This document shows positions 6,833 to 17,362 of a DNA stretch of 41,246 bases, piece by piece. The notes beneath the pieces were generated by a model. The model did not search any database. It was given only the letters and a program-made list of their open reading frames with translations, and was not told the DNA's origin. Every line of letters begins with the position of its first letter. Position 1 is the first letter of the stretch. The translations under genes and the position numbers were made by a program. The stretch is from positions 1 through 41,246 of the forward strand of contig CACAFZ010000002.1 in NCBI GenBank assembly GCA_902531885.1. Reading direction: 5' to 3'. This DNA comes from an uncultured Pelagibacteraceae bacterium (GTDB taxonomy: Bacteria; Pseudomonadota; Alphaproteobacteria; Pelagibacterales; Pelagibacteraceae).

Positions 6833-9460
6833 ATGATCTTGGATAAATATAACCATTCAGAAGTTGAAAAAAGAATTTATTCTTATTGGGAAAAAAACGA
6901 ACTTTTTAAACCAAAAAAAAATAAGAAAAAGTTTTCTATAGTAATACCTCCCCCAAATGTTACTGGAAGTTTACATATGGGTCATGCTTTAAATAATTCC
7001 ATTCAAGATTTATTGACTCGTTATTATAGGATGAATAATCACGAAACGTTATGGCAACCAGGAACAGACCATGCTGGTATCGCAACACAGGCACTTGTAG
7101 AAAAAAAATTAGCAAATGAAAATATTAATAAAAATGAAATAGGTAGAGATAAATTTATAAAAAAAGTATGGGAATGGAAAAATGAATATGGTGATATAAT
7201 TATAAACCAACTAAAAAAATTGGGATGTTCTTGTGACTGGTCAAGAAATGCTTTTACAATGGACCAAAATCTTTCAGAATCTGTTGTTAAAGTATTTGTT
7301 GATCTTTATAATAAGAAATTAATTTATAAGTCAAAAAAACTTGTAAATTGGGATACAGTACTAAAAACAGCAATTTCGGACCTTGAAGTAGATCAAAGAG
7401 AAGTAAACTCTAAACTTTATTATATAAATTATCCAATTGAAAATTCTAATGAGTTTATAACTATTGCAACAACAAGACCAGAAACTATGTTGGGGGATAC
7501 TGCTGTTGCCGTCAATTATAGAGACAAGAGATTTAAAAATTTCGTTGGAAAAAATGTTTTATTACCTATTGTTGGTAGAAAAATCAAAATTATTACAGAT
7601 GATTATGCTGATCCTGATCAAGGCACTGGAGCTGTTAAAATCACTCCTGCACATGATTTTAATGATTACGATGTAGGTATTAGAAATAAATTAAAAATAT
7701 TAAATGTATTTACAGACGATGGAAAAATTAACAAAAATGCACCTAGCGAATTTATTGGTTTGGATAGATTTGACGCAAGAAATAAAATATTAAGTATTTT
7801 AAGTGAAAAAAAATTATTAGTTAAAGAGGAAAATATTATAAATAAGGTGCCTTATGGGGACAGATCAAATTCAATCATAGAACCATATTTGACTGAACAA
7901 TGGTTTGTTGATGCAAAAAAACTTTCAATAAAAGCAAAAAAAATTGTTAAATCAAACAAAACAAAATTTTATCCTAGAAATTGGTCAAAAACTTATTTTC
8001 AATGGATGAATAATATTGAACCATGGTGTATTTCAAGACAACTATGGTGGGGACATCAAATACCTGCTTGGTATGGACCTGATAAAAGAATTTTTGTTGC
8101 AAAAACTGAAACAGAAGCAAAAAAAATAGCAAACAAATATTATAAAAAAGAAACAAAGTTATTTAGAGATCCAGATGTTTTGGATACTTGGTTTTCATCT
8201 GGCTTATGGGCGTTCGCCACATTAGGTTGGCCAAAAAAGAATGATTACATTAAAAAGTTTTATCCTACATCAGTTTTAGTTACAGGTTTTGATATTATAT
8301 TTTTTTGGGTTGCTCGTATGATTATGTTTGGTATGGAGTTTTTAAACAAGGAACCGTTTAAAGATATTTATGTTCACGCATTAGTTAGAGATGAAAAAGG
8401 ACAAAAAATGTCAAAATCAAAAGGTAATGTTATAGATCCATTAAAGCTTATTGAAAAATATAGTGCAGATGCATTAAGATTTACTTTGCTCTCAATGGCA
8501 TCACCAGGAAGAGATGTAAAGTTATCCGAAGAAAGAGTTAAAGGTTATAGAAATTTTTTAAATAAACTTTGGAATGCTAATAAATTTTTAATCCAAAACA
8601 AATGTTCGTTTAAAAATACTCATAAGAAACCAAAAATTTCAATAAATATTAATAAATGGATATATGCAGAATTAATAGAAGCTAAAAAAAACGTTGAAAA
8701 AAATATAAAAAACTATCGATTTGATGAAGCCGCAAGAAATTCATACCACTTTGTCTGGCATTCGTATTGTGATTGGTATTTGGAATTGATTAAAACTATT
8801 CTCTATTCTAATGATAAAAAATCTATCAAAGAAATCAGAAAAGTATCTAGCTATATATTTAGAGAAATTTTAATTTTAATGCATCCATTTATACCTTTTG
8901 TAACTGAAGAAATTTGGTTGAGAAATAAGTTGGATAATTCCAAAAAAAACTACCTTATGTTAGCTAACTGGGTCTCAGGTGATATTAAAAAAGACAAGGA
9001 TTTTAAAGAAGTTGAAAAAATTATTAAAATAATTTCACAAATTAGATCATTTAAAAACGAACTAAATGTGAGTCCAGGATCATTTATCGATATATCTTTG
9101 AATAAGATTAATAAAAGTAGTAAGGCTTTCTTTAAACATAACGATGTTGTTCTTAAAAAATTAGGAAGAATTAATAGCTTTTTAGAAAATGATAAAAAAA
9201 AACCTTCTGCAACAATTGTTATATCAGGAGATATTTTTAAAGTTTATTTTGAAGAAAATATTGACTTAAATGTAATAAAAGAAAACTTGTTAATTAAACA
9301 AACAAAATGTCAAAATGAAATAGATAAGATCAATTCTCGCCTTAATAATAAAGATTTTATTTCTAGAGCACCAAAACATATTGTTGATCAGGAGAAAAAT
9401 AACTATAATAATTTGAAAAATAATATTAAAAAAATATTATTAACATTGAAAAGTTTATAA
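6833..9460 (+). CDS. valS: Valyl-tRNA synthetase
   Basis: Class I aminoacyl-tRNA synthetase charging tRNA-Val, 875 residues (E. coli has 951, so this is compact). The Rossmann core carries the HIGH-type motif HMGH (48-51) and KMSKS (525-529). The inserted editing domain (about 190-340) has TTRPET (213-218) and [12 protein letters not shown] (264-275). The anticodon-binding helical region follows, and the last about 65 residues form the Lys/Asn-rich coiled coil typical of ValRS. The ATG at 6833 gives the standard N-terminus ([17 protein letters not shown]). The stop is 2 bases before ilvD, so valine charging and valine synthesis genes appear to share a transcript. Confidence 0.98.
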   Translation: MILDKYNHSEVEKRIYSYWEKNELFKPKKNKKKFSIVIPPPNVTGSLHMGHALNNSIQDLLTRYYRMNNHETLWQPGTDHAGIATQALVEKKLANENINKNEIGRDKFIKKVWEWKNEYGDIIINQLKKLGCSCDWSRNAFTMDQNLSESVVKVFVDLYNKKLIYKSKKLVNWDTVLKTAISDLEVDQREVNSKLYYINYPIENSNEFITIATTRPETMLGDTAVAVNYRDKRFKNFVGKNVLLPIVGRKIKIITDDYADPDQGTGAVKITPAHDFNDYDVGIRNKLKILNVFTDDGKINKNAPSEFIGLDRFDARNKILSILSEKKLLVKEENIINKVPYGDRSNSIIEPYLTEQWFVDAKKLSIKAKKIVKSNKTKFYPRNWSKTYFQWMNNIEPWCISRQLWWGHQIPAWYGPDKRIFVAKTETEAKKIANKYYKKETKLFRDPDVLDTWFSSGLWAFATLGWPKKNDYIKKFYPTSVLVTGFDIIFFWVARMIMFGMEFLNKEPFKDIYVHALVRDEKGQKMSKSKGNVIDPLKLIEKYSADALRFTLLSMASPGRDVKLSEERVKGYRNFLNKLWNANKFLIQNKCSFKNTHKKPKISININKWIYAELIEAKKNVEKNIKNYRFDEAARNSYHFVWHSYCDWYLELIKTILYSNDKKSIKEIRKVSSYIFREILILMHPFIPFVTEEIWLRNKLDNSKKNYLMLANWVSGDIKKDKDFKEVEKIIKIISQIRSFKNELNVSPGSFIDISLNKINKSSKAFFKHNDVVLKKLGRINSFLENDKKKPSATIVISGDIFKVYFEENIDLNVIKENLLIKQTKCQNEIDKINSRLNNKDFISRAPKHIVDQEKNNYNNLKNNIKKILLTLKSL

Positions 9461-9462
9461 TA

Positions 9463-11178
9463 ATGAAATTTAATAAAAAAAAGTTACCAAGTAGACATAC
9501 GTCATTAGGTCCTGACAAAGCACCACAAAGATCATTTTATTATGCCATGAATTTAACAGAAAAAGATGTTGCTAAGCCTTTTGTTGGTGTAGTTTCAACA
9601 TGGAATGAAGCGGCTCCATGCAACATAGCTTTAATGAGACAGGCTCAGTCAGTTAAAAAGGGTGTTAGTATTTCTGGTGGAACTCCAAGAGAATTTTGCA
9701 CAATTACAGTCACTGACGGAATTGCTATGGGACATGAAGGAATGAAATCCTCACTTATATCAAGAGATATTATCGCTGACTCTACAGAATTAACAGTTAG
9801 AGGTCATTGCTATGATGCTCTAGTAGGAGTTGCAGGTTGCGACAAATCTTTACCAGGATTAATGATGGCAATGGTTAGATTAAATGTACCAAGCGTTTTT
9901 ATTTATGGAGGATCAATTCTACCAGGTAAATTTAATGGAAAAGATGTAACCGTTGTAGATGTATTTGAAGGTGTTGGAAAATATTCTTCAGGAAAAATGA
10001 CAAAGCACGCATTAAGAAAATTAGAATTAATAGCATGCCCAAGCGCTGGTGCTTGCGGTGGACAATTTACAGCAAATACAATGGCATGTGTTTCTGAAGC
10101 TATTGGTTTAGCTTTACCTTATTCAGCTGGTACACCAGCACCTTACGAACAAAGAGATAAATATGCTTTGGAAAGTGGCAAGGCAGTAATGAATTTATTA
10201 AAAAAAAATATAAGACCTAGAAAAATTGTTACTAGAAAATCTTTAGAAAATGCAGCAACCATTGTTGCAGCAACTGGAGGATCAACAAATGCAGCCTTGC
10301 ATTTACCAGCTCTAGCAAATGAGATTGGAATTAAATTTGATTTAATGGATGTTGCAAAAATATTTAAAAAAACACCTTATCTTGCGGACCTAAAACCAGG
10401 TGGAAAATATGTTGCAAAAGATATGTGGCAAGCAGGTGGAGTCCCAATGTTACTCAAGACACTTATGGACGGTGGTTATATTCACGGAGATTGTATGACA
10501 GTAACTGGAAAAACTATGAGACAAAATTTAAAAAATGTTAAATTTAATCTAAAACAAAAAGTTATGCGCAAATATAACAATCCTTTATCACCAAATGGAG
10601 GTGTAGTAGGCCTTAAAGGTAATTTAGCTCCTGAAGGCGCAATTGTAAAAGTAGCTGGACTGAATAAATTACAGTTTACTGGAAGAGCAAGATGTTTTGA
10701 TACAGAAGAATCTGCATACAAAGCTGTTAAAAATAGAAAATATAAAGATGGTGATATTATAATAATTAGATACGAAGGACCAAAAGGTGGGCCAGGTATG
10801 AGAGAAATGCTTCAAACAACTGGAGCGATCTACGGCCAAGGCAAAGGAGAAAAAGTAGCTTTAATAACGGATGGAAGATTTTCAGGCGCTACAAGAGGAT
10901 TTTGCATTGGTCACGTTGGACCAGAAGCTTCTATAGGTGGACCAATAGCTCTGCTTAAAAATGGTGATATAATTGATTTAGATGCAAAAAAAGGAACTAT
11001 TAATGTCCGTTTATCTAAGAAAGAATTGGTTAAAAGAAGAAAAAAATGGAAGCCTAAGAAAATAAATTTTGGTAATGGCACACTTTGGAAATATGCTCAA
11101 ACAGTGGGACCAGCTTATTTAGGCGCTCCCACACATCCTGGTGGTAAAAACGAAGTAAAAGTATACGCTGATATTTAA
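9463..11178 (+). CDS. ilvD: Dihydroxy-acid dehydratase
   Basis: Iron-sulfur dehydratase converting 2,3-dihydroxy-isovalerate and 2,3-dihydroxy-3-methylvalerate to the 2-oxo acids in valine, leucine and isoleucine synthesis. It has 571 residues, normal for the family. The three cysteines expected to hold the cluster are in context: Cys53 (NEAAPCN), Cys126 ([15 protein letters not shown], the IlvD/Edd signature 1) and Cys198 ([12 protein letters not shown]). Signature 2 is seen as [19 protein letters not shown] in the C-terminal domain. The lengths and Cys pattern favour IlvD over phosphogluconate dehydratase (Edd). It starts 2 bases after valS, and its stop overlaps the manC start by one base. 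Confidence 0.96.
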   Translation: MKFNKKKLPSRHTSLGPDKAPQRSFYYAMNLTEKDVAKPFVGVVSTWNEAAPCNIALMRQAQSVKKGVSISGGTPREFCTITVTDGIAMGHEGMKSSLISRDIIADSTELTVRGHCYDALVGVAGCDKSLPGLMMAMVRLNVPSVFIYGGSILPGKFNGKDVTVVDVFEGVGKYSSGKMTKHALRKLELIACPSAGACGGQFTANTMACVSEAIGLALPYSAGTPAPYEQRDKYALESGKAVMNLLKKNIRPRKIVTRKSLENAATIVAATGGSTNAALHLPALANEIGIKFDLMDVAKIFKKTPYLADLKPGGKYVAKDMWQAGGVPMLLKTLMDGGYIHGDCMTVTGKTMRQNLKNVKFNLKQKVMRKYNNPLSPNGGVVGLKGNLAPEGAIVKVAGLNKLQFTGRARCFDTEESAYKAVKNRKYKDGDIIIIRYEGPKGGPGMREMLQTTGAIYGQGKGEKVALITDGRFSGATRGFCIGHVGPEASIGGPIALLKNGDIIDLDAKKGTINVRLSKKELVKRRKKWKPKKINFGNGTLWKYAQTVGPAYLGAPTHPGGKNEVKVYADI

Positions 11179-12383
11179 TGAAAATAAGACCAGTTATTCT
11201 TTGTGGTGGAGCTGGAACAAGACTTTGGCCGAAACAAAAAAAACATCAAGCAAAACAATTTATTGATTTTGGAGGTTGGTCGTTATTTCAAAAAACATTA
11301 GAAAGAATTAAAAAACCAGTTTTTGATTACCCTATAATAAGTACAAATTTAAAATATTTAAAATATGTCAGAAAATCTTTAAAAAAAAATAAAGTAAAAA
11401 AGTATAAAATAGTTCTAGAGCCAGCAAAGAAAAATACTGCTCCAGCCATACTATCATCTGCATTAATTAAAGAGATACCCTTAAAACAACCATTAATTTA
11501 TTTTGCTGCAGATCATTTAATTGAAAAGTCTCATATTTTAAATAGATCAATTAATAAAAATAAGTCTAATTTGGATGATAAAAATATATTTATATTTGGT
11601 ATTAAACCTACAAACCCATCAAGTGAATATGGTTATTTTTTAACTAAAAAAATTAAAAAAAATATTAATAAGGTTATAAAATTTATTGAAAAACCTAAAA
11701 TCACTAAAGCTAAACAAGTTATTAAAAATAAAGGCTATTGGAACTCTGGAATGTTTTATTTAAGAAAAGACTCTATAATTAATAACTTTAAAAAATATCA
11801 AAATAAAACTTATAAAAGTTGCTTAGAAGCAATTAATAAAGCAAAATACAGAAACAATACTTATTACTTGAATAAAAAAGCATTTTCTAGATCAGTAGAA
11901 AAATCTTTTGATTATGCAATTCTAGAAAAAACAAAAAAAATTAACGCTATAAAATTAGACATACCTTGGTCTGATCTTGGAAGCTGGAAAGAAATATCTA
12001 AGATCTATAAAAGAGATAAGGCTAAATATTTTAAAAAAATGAATGTTTATTATAGACCTTGGGGTAGTTATGTTAACTTATTTGAAGGAAAGAACTTTCT
12101 TGTAAAAGAACTTACCGTAAACCCAAAATCATCTATAAGCTTGCAAAAACATCATCATAGATCTGAACACTGGATGGTTACTCATGGTAAACCTAAAATT
12201 ACTATAAATAGGAAAAAGTTTTTCAAAAAACCTGAAGAGTCTGTTTTTATACCAACTGGTGCCATACATAGAATTGAAAATTATTTTAAAAAACCTGTTA
12301 AAATTATTGAGGTTCAAACTGGCCCTATACTAAAAGAAACTGATATTGTAAGATTTCAAGATATTTATGGAAGAATAAAATAA
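11178..12383 (+). CDS. manC: Compact mannose-1-phosphate guanylyltransferase / mannose-6-phosphate isomerase
   Basis: Bifunctional ManC/AlgA-type enzyme making GDP-mannose for surface polysaccharide. The nucleotidyltransferase domain (1-270) has the pyrophosphorylase signature GGAGTRLWP (10-18), EPAKKNTAPA, AADH, FIEKP (169-173), WNSGMF (188-193) and WSDLGSW (264-270). The C-terminal cupin isomerase domain (about 292-401) starts YRPWGSY and contains QKHHHRSEHW (323-332), IPTGAIHRIEN and RFQDIYGR. At 401 residues it is about 70-75 shorter than the usual 470-480. The deficit lies between WSDLGSW and YRPWG, where only 21 residues remain. Neighbours ilvD and the oxidoreductase do not act in the same pathway. 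Confidence 0.92.
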   Translation: MKIRPVILCGGAGTRLWPKQKKHQAKQFIDFGGWSLFQKTLERIKKPVFDYPIISTNLKYLKYVRKSLKKNKVKKYKIVLEPAKKNTAPAILSSALIKEIPLKQPLIYFAADHLIEKSHILNRSINKNKSNLDDKNIFIFGIKPTNPSSEYGYFLTKKIKKNINKVIKFIEKPKITKAKQVIKNKGYWNSGMFYLRKDSIINNFKKYQNKTYKSCLEAINKAKYRNNTYYLNKKAFSRSVEKSFDYAILEKTKKINAIKLDIPWSDLGSWKEISKIYKRDKAKYFKKMNVYYRPWGSYVNLFEGKNFLVKELTVNPKSSISLQKHHHRSEHWMVTHGKPKITINRKKFFKKPEESVFIPTGAIHRIENYFKKPVKIIEVQTGPILKETDIVRFQDIYGRIK

Positions 12384-13381
12384 TGAGTACAATCTCTTTA
12401 ACTTTAAACGAAATTTTTGCTCTAGCCAATAAAACTCTAGTTTCTAACAATTGTGATGAAGAAACTGCAAATATTTTGGCTGATTTAATAATGAAAGCTG
12501 AAAGAGACGGATCATTATCACATGGATTGTTTAGATTACCTGCTTATGTTGCTGGTCTTAAAAGTGGAAAAATAAATGGAAAAGCCAGACCTGAAATCAA
12601 AAAAATATCTCAAAGTGTAATTAAAGTATTAGGAAATAATTGTTTAGCTCCAATTGTATTAAGCATTGCAATTCCTGAATTAATAAAAGCTACTAAAGAA
12701 AATGGAATAGCAGTTTTAGCTATCAATAATTCACATCACATGGCTGCCATGTGGCCTGAAACAGAAATGATAGCGGAACAAGGTCTAGTAGCTTTTGCAT
12801 GTACTTCTTATAAACCAGCCGTTGCACCTGCCGGTGCTACAAAACCACTTTTTGGAACTAATCCAATTTCTTTTGCTTGGCCAAGAAAAGGTAAGACCCC
12901 AGTTGTTTATGATATGGCTACAGCATCAATGGCAATGGGAGAAGTTCAAGTTGCTAAAAGAGAAGGTCACAAATTACCTTTGGGAATAGGTTTAACTAAA
13001 AATGGAAAAGAAACTACTGATCCAGGAGAAATAGCTGATGGAGGAGTATTACTTCCTTTTGGCGGGTATAAAGGATCAAGTATTGCAATGATGGTTGAAT
13101 TATTGGCAGGAGCACTTGTTGGTGATAATTTTAGTTACGAAACAGCTGCGAAAGACAATAGTGATGGCGGACCTCCTAGTGGAGGTGAATTTATATTGGC
13201 TATATCACCTGATAAATTATCTGGAAATGATTGGAATAAACATTCAAATGAATTTTTTGATAAAATGAAATCTATGGACGGAGTTAGACTTCCAGGCGAA
13301 AGAAGACACAAGAATAGACTTGATAAAGGTCCAAGAAATATAAATGAAGAACTTGTAAATAAAATAAGATCTTTAAGCTAA
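12383..13381 (+). CDS. Ldh-family NAD(P)-dependent oxidoreductase (malate/L-lactate/DpkA-like)
   Basis: Member of the Ldh_2 family (malate/L-lactate dehydrogenases, ureidoglycolate dehydrogenase, delta-1-piperideine-2-carboxylate reductase), 332 residues. Recognised by SLSHGLFRLPAYVAGLKSG near residue 46, NNSHHMAAMWPETE (about 113-126), FGTNPISFAWP, VVYDMATASMAMGEV and the glycine-rich LPFGGYKGSSIAMMVELLAG. The HHMAAMWPE segment resembles DpkA, the cyclic imino acid reductase of D-lysine/D-proline catabolism, so that is the best guess, but family members differ widely in substrate. Start overlaps the manC stop by one base (TAATG). Its 3' end overlaps the convergent xthA by 9 bases. Confidence 0.85.
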   Translation: MSTISLTLNEIFALANKTLVSNNCDEETANILADLIMKAERDGSLSHGLFRLPAYVAGLKSGKINGKARPEIKKISQSVIKVLGNNCLAPIVLSIAIPELIKATKENGIAVLAINNSHHMAAMWPETEMIAEQGLVAFACTSYKPAVAPAGATKPLFGTNPISFAWPRKGKTPVVYDMATASMAMGEVQVAKREGHKLPLGIGLTKNGKETTDPGEIADGGVLLPFGGYKGSSIAMMVELLAGALVGDNFSYETAAKDNSDGGPPSGGEFILAISPDKLSGNDWNKHSNEFFDKMKSMDGVRLPGERRHKNRLDKGPRNINEELVNKIRSLS

Positions 13382-14149
13382 TTCGATTTCAATAGGTGTG
13401 TGATCAGATGGTTTTTCTCTATCACGAGGAAATTTATTTATACTCACATTTTTAACTATGTTAATTAATGAACTAGATACTAAAAAATGATCAATTCTCA
13501 TACCATTGTTTTTTTGCCAAGCACCACCAGTATAGTCCCAGAATGTATACTCTTCTTTATCTGGATGAATATATCTATACGCATCATGAAAACCCAAATT
13601 TATTAATTCTCTTAATTTTTTTCTTATTTCCAATCTAAACAATGCATCATTTTTATAATTTTCATGATTATGAACATCTTCCTCAGAAGGAATTATATTA
13701 AAGTCACCACCTATAATTATATTATCATTTTTTTTTGTCAAAGATTTTATTTTTTTAATCAAACTATCTAACCAGTAAATCTTATAAGAATACTTTTCCG
13801 TGTCCACAGGATTTCCATTTGGAGTATATATATTTATTAAAACAATATTTTTTTTTTTATATTTAAGTTCTGCAGAAATAATGCGTGATTGTTTATTTCT
13901 ATCTTTAAAAATATCACTTTCAATATTATTTAATTTATTTTTAGAAATAATAGCAACGCCATTATAACCTTTTTGTCCAAATACATAATTTTGATATTTT
14001 ATTGATTTTATATCCTTGTAAGGATAAGATTCATCTGGAGTTTTGATTTCTTGCATCATCAGTATGTCAGGTGAAAACTTTTTTAGATATTCTTTAATAT
14101 TTTCAATGCGAGCTCTGACCGAATTTACATTCCAGGAACTAATGATCAT
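13373..14149 (-). CDS. xthA: Exodeoxyribonuclease III / AP endonuclease
   Basis: Repair enzyme of the ExoIII (EEP) family that cuts DNA at abasic sites and trims 3' ends. It has 258 residues from the ATG at 14147-14149. Motifs: N-terminal SSWNVNSVRARI, the metal-binding Glu in LMMQEIKTP, NIYTPNG, the catalytic Asp/Asn in IGGDFNIIP and the terminal SDHTPIEIEL. An in-frame ATG 10 codons further upstream exists but would overlap erpA by 31 bases and add a hydrophobic tail before the conserved N-terminus. The chosen start instead overlaps the erpA stop by one base, the usual arrangement here. Cotranscribed with erpA. Confidence 0.95.
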   Translation of the reverse strand: MIISSWNVNSVRARIENIKEYLKKFSPDILMMQEIKTPDESYPYKDIKSIKYQNYVFGQKGYNGVAIISKNKLNNIESDIFKDRNKQSRIISAELKYKKKNIVLINIYTPNGNPVDTEKYSYKIYWLDSLIKKIKSLTKKNDNIIIGGDFNIIPSEEDVHNHENYKNDALFRLEIRKKLRELINLGFHDAYRYIHPDKEEYTFWDYTGGAWQKNNGMRIDHFLVSSSLINIVKNVSINKFPRDREKPSDHTPIEIELA

Positions 14150-14466
14150 TAAAGGGAAAATGAAACACCACAACCACAAGATGATTTTGTTTGTGGATTG
14201 TTTATTTTAAATGAATTACCAATTAATTCTTGTACATAATCGATTTCAGATCCTTTTAATAAATCTGCTGAATTTCTATCTATTAAAATATTATTATATT
14301 TTAAATCTTCATTTTGAGCTTCTTTATCAAAAGAAAAATCATATTGAAAACCAGAACAGCCTCCACCTTTAATGGCGATTCTAAAAAAAGATCCTTTGTC
14401 TTTAGTTGATAACAAATGATTTATTTGTTTTATGGCATTATCAGTAAATTTAATTTCTTTAATCAT
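14149..14466 (-). CDS. erpA: Iron-sulfur cluster insertion protein, HesB/IscA/ErpA family
   Basis: A-type Fe-S carrier of 105 residues that delivers clusters to apo-proteins. The three conserved cysteines are present: Cys37 in KGGGCSGFQYDF, and Cys97 and Cys99 in SSCGCGVSFSL at the C-terminus. Sequence and alphaproteobacterial context (next to xthA and divergent from dgt) fit ErpA best; IscA or SufA cannot be fully excluded from sequence alone. It is divergent from dgt with a 50-base gap that must hold both promoters. Possible clients in this window include IlvD. Confidence 0.92.
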   Translation of the reverse strand: MIKEIKFTDNAIKQINHLLSTKDKGSFFRIAIKGGGCSGFQYDFSFDKEAQNEDLKYNNILIDRNSADLLKGSEIDYVQELIGNSFKINNPQTKSSCGCGVSFSL

Positions 14467-14516
14467 AAATAAACACTGTTATTACTAATATAATATTTAT
14501 TTACCAATTTTAAAGT

Positions 14517-15635
14517 ATGAAAAACTATAAAAAATTAGCGCAATTTAAAAGCAAAGGTAGACTTGTTAAGGAGTCTTACAGCAAATATAGGTCACCCTTC
14601 CAAAGGGACAGAGATAGAATTGTTCATAGCACAGCTTTCAGAAGACTCAAGCATAAAACCCAGGTGTTCGTAAATACTGAAGGAGATCACTATAGAACTA
14701 GAATTACACATTCTTTGGAAGTAGCTCAAATTGCAAGATCAATAACTAGATACATGAATTTAAATGATGATTTAGCAGAAACTTTAAGTTTAGCCCATGA
14801 TTTAGGACACACACCTTTTGGACACGCAGGTGAAGATTCTTTGAACGAGTGCATGATTAATTATGGAGGTTTTGATCACAATTTACAAACTTTACGTATA
14901 GTAATGTTCATAGAAAATAAATATCTTAAATTTAATGGATTAAACTTAACAATTGAAACATTAGATGGTCTATTAAAGCATAATGGTCCATTTAAAAACC
15001 ATTCAAAAATAAATGAAATAATAGGTTTAGAAAACTTAAAAAATAAATTTAATTCAATAAAGTATCCTTCGTTAGAGGCTCAAATAGCGAGCTTATCTGA
15101 TGATATCGCTTATAATAATCATGACATCCAAGATGGTATGAGGGCAAAATTATTCACCATGAATGATTTAAAAGAGATTAATTTTTTTAAAGATATAATT
15201 AGATCACATAAAAAAAATATAAAAAGAAAAAACCAAGAAATTTTGATATATCAAGTAATAAGAGATTCAATTAATTTAATGGTAAAAGATCTTATAAATA
15301 CAACTATGAAAAATATAAAATCTTTAAAAATAAAAAATATTAATGATGTTTATAATTCAAAGAAATTTTTGGTTTCATTTTCACATAAATTAAAAAATAA
15401 CGAAATCGAAATTAAAAATTTTCTAAAAAATAAAATGTATAATAATAAATATGTTTTATTAAAAAATAATAAAGGAAAATTAATAATAAAAAAACTTTTT
15501 AAAGAAATTTCAAAAAAACCAAAAAAGTATTTAAATAGTGAACAATTAAAAAAAGGAAAGTATAGAGCTATAGCTGATTATATATCAGGAATGACAGATA
15601 GATATGCTATTAATTTGTACAACAATATTAAATGA
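14517..15635 (+). CDS. dgt: dGTPase-like HD-domain triphosphohydrolase
   Basis: Deoxyguanosinetriphosphate triphosphohydrolase-like protein (372 residues), which hydrolyses dNTPs to nucleoside and triphosphate. Family signatures are YRSPFQRDRDRIVHSTAFRRLKHKTQV near the N-terminus and the HD-domain metal ligands His65 (RITHSLEVAQIAR), His94-Asp95 (LAHDLGHTPFGHAGE) and Asp195/196 (ASLSDDIAYNNHD). The C-terminal third is Lys/Asn/Ile-rich and poorly conserved. As in other alphaproteobacteria it precedes argS; the two overlap by ATGA (4 bases). Substrate preference is inferred from the family. Confidence 0.93.
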   Translation: MKNYKKLAQFKSKGRLVKESYSKYRSPFQRDRDRIVHSTAFRRLKHKTQVFVNTEGDHYRTRITHSLEVAQIARSITRYMNLNDDLAETLSLAHDLGHTPFGHAGEDSLNECMINYGGFDHNLQTLRIVMFIENKYLKFNGLNLTIETLDGLLKHNGPFKNHSKINEIIGLENLKNKFNSIKYPSLEAQIASLSDDIAYNNHDIQDGMRAKLFTMNDLKEINFFKDIIRSHKKNIKRKNQEILIYQVIRDSINLMVKDLINTTMKNIKSLKIKNINDVYNSKKFLVSFSHKLKNNEIEIKNFLKNKMYNNKYVLLKNNKGKLIIKKLFKEISKKPKKYLNSEQLKKGKYRAIADYISGMTDRYAINLYNNIK

Positions 15636-17362
15636 ATATTTTTGAAATTTATCGAATTAATATTATAAATTTATTAAAAAATCTTAAAAACAAAAATATT
15701 TTACTACTACCAGATAATTTAAACAGTATAAATGTTGATATTCCACCTGTTAAATATGACGGAGATATATCTTCAAACGTAGCAATGGTATTGGCCAAGC
15801 CTAATAAAAAAACACCAGAAAATATTGCTAAATTAATTGTTGCGGAACTTAAAAATGAAAAAAATATTGAAAATATTTCAATAGTGAAACCTGGCTTTAT
15901 TAATATTAAATTTAAAAATATTTTTTGGTCAGATTTTTTAATTGAAGTTATTAATAATCATAAAACTTATGGCATTGATTTAAAACAAGTAAAAAAAAAT
16001 TACTTATTAGAATTTGTATCTGCAAATCCCACAGGACCACTCCACGTGGGTCATTGTAGGGGAGCAATATTAGGAGATGTCTTAGCGAATCTTTTATTGT
16101 TTAATAATAATAAAGTAAAAAAAGAATATTATGTAAATGATTTTGGAGGTCAAATTTCTCATTTTACTAAATCTATATTTTACAGAATTAGGGAAATTTT
16201 ATTTAAAGAAGAATTTCCAAAAAATGATAAGGATATTTATCCTGGGGACTATTTAATTGATATAGCAAAAAACATAATAAAGAATAACAAAGATCTTAAA
16301 TTTGATAATTATCAAAATATATATGAAAAATTAACACAATTATCCGTCAAAGAGTCTTTAAAGTTAATCAAATTAAATTTAAAAAATTTAGGAATAGAAC
16401 ATGATAATTTTGCAAGTGAAAGAGATATAGTTCTTAATAAAGAAGTTGAGAGTGTTGTAAAAAAACTAGAGAAAAATAATTTTGTTTATATCGGCAAAAT
16501 CAAAGCTCCTAAGGTAGAAGATGATACTAAATGGATCGAAAGAGAGCAGCTTCTTTTTAAATCAACTGATTTTGGTGATGATAAAGATCGTGCTTTGCAG
16601 AAAGCAGATAATACTTGGACGTATTTTGCTGGAGATGTTGCTTATCATGAAAATAAATTAAATAGAAAATTTGATATTCTTATTAATATTTTAGGGGCTG
16701 ATCATGCTGGTTATATAAAAAGAATTACTTCAGCTGTTGAAGCCCTTTCAGGAAAAAAAAACAAATTAATTTGTAAAGTGAGTCAACTTGTTAAATTAAT
16801 AAAAGATGGAAAACCATTTAAAATGTCAAAAAGAAAAGGTGACTATATAACTGTAGAAGATTTAATCAATGAAGTTGGTAAAGATGCAACAAGATTTATC
16901 ATGTTAAACAGAAGTAGTGATGTTGAAATTGATTTTGATTTTGCAAAAGTAAAAGATAAATCAAAAGAAAATCCGTTGTATTATGTTCAATATTGTTATG
17001 CAAGAATTTCATCAGTTTTTAGAAATACAAATAAAATATTAGAAGATGATATTGAAACAAAAAACTTTAAACACAATTATTCTAATGAAGAAATTAAATT
17101 AATAAAAAAAATTAGCGAGTGGCCAAAATGTGTTGAAGTATCATCGAATATGCTTGAGCCTCACAGAATTCCAACTTATTTATATGAATTAGCTTCAGAT
17201 TTTCACTCATATTGGAATATGGGAAGAAATGATAAAACAAAAAGATTTATCGATGAAAAAAATGAAATATCATTGGATAAATTAATTCTACTAAAGTCAA
17301 TCGCTATTGTTGTCAAATCTGGAATGAATATATTAGGTGTAGAAACTCCTAATAAAATGTAA
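15632..17362 (+). CDS. argS: Arginyl-tRNA synthetase
   Basis: Class I synthetase charging tRNA-Arg, 576 residues (usual 550-590). The N-terminal Add-1 domain is followed by SANPTGPLHVGHCRGA, with the HIGH-type HVGH at 138-141, then NDFGGQ, ILGADHAGY and KMSKRKG (397-403). The C-terminal DALR anticodon-binding domain covers about 455-576. It starts within the dgt stop (ATGA), and its own stop overlaps the next gene by one base. Confidence 0.98.
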   Translation: MNIFEIYRINIINLLKNLKNKNILLLPDNLNSINVDIPPVKYDGDISSNVAMVLAKPNKKTPENIAKLIVAELKNEKNIENISIVKPGFINIKFKNIFWSDFLIEVINNHKTYGIDLKQVKKNYLLEFVSANPTGPLHVGHCRGAILGDVLANLLLFNNNKVKKEYYVNDFGGQISHFTKSIFYRIREILFKEEFPKNDKDIYPGDYLIDIAKNIIKNNKDLKFDNYQNIYEKLTQLSVKESLKLIKLNLKNLGIEHDNFASERDIVLNKEVESVVKKLEKNNFVYIGKIKAPKVEDDTKWIEREQLLFKSTDFGDDKDRALQKADNTWTYFAGDVAYHENKLNRKFDILINILGADHAGYIKRITSAVEALSGKKNKLICKVSQLVKLIKDGKPFKMSKRKGDYITVEDLINEVGKDATRFIMLNRSSDVEIDFDFAKVKDKSKENPLYYVQYCYARISSVFRNTNKILEDDIETKNFKHNYSNEEIKLIKKISEWPKCVEVSSNMLEPHRIPTYLYELASDFHSYWNMGRNDKTKRFIDEKNEISLDKLILLKSIAIVVKSGMNILGVETPNKM

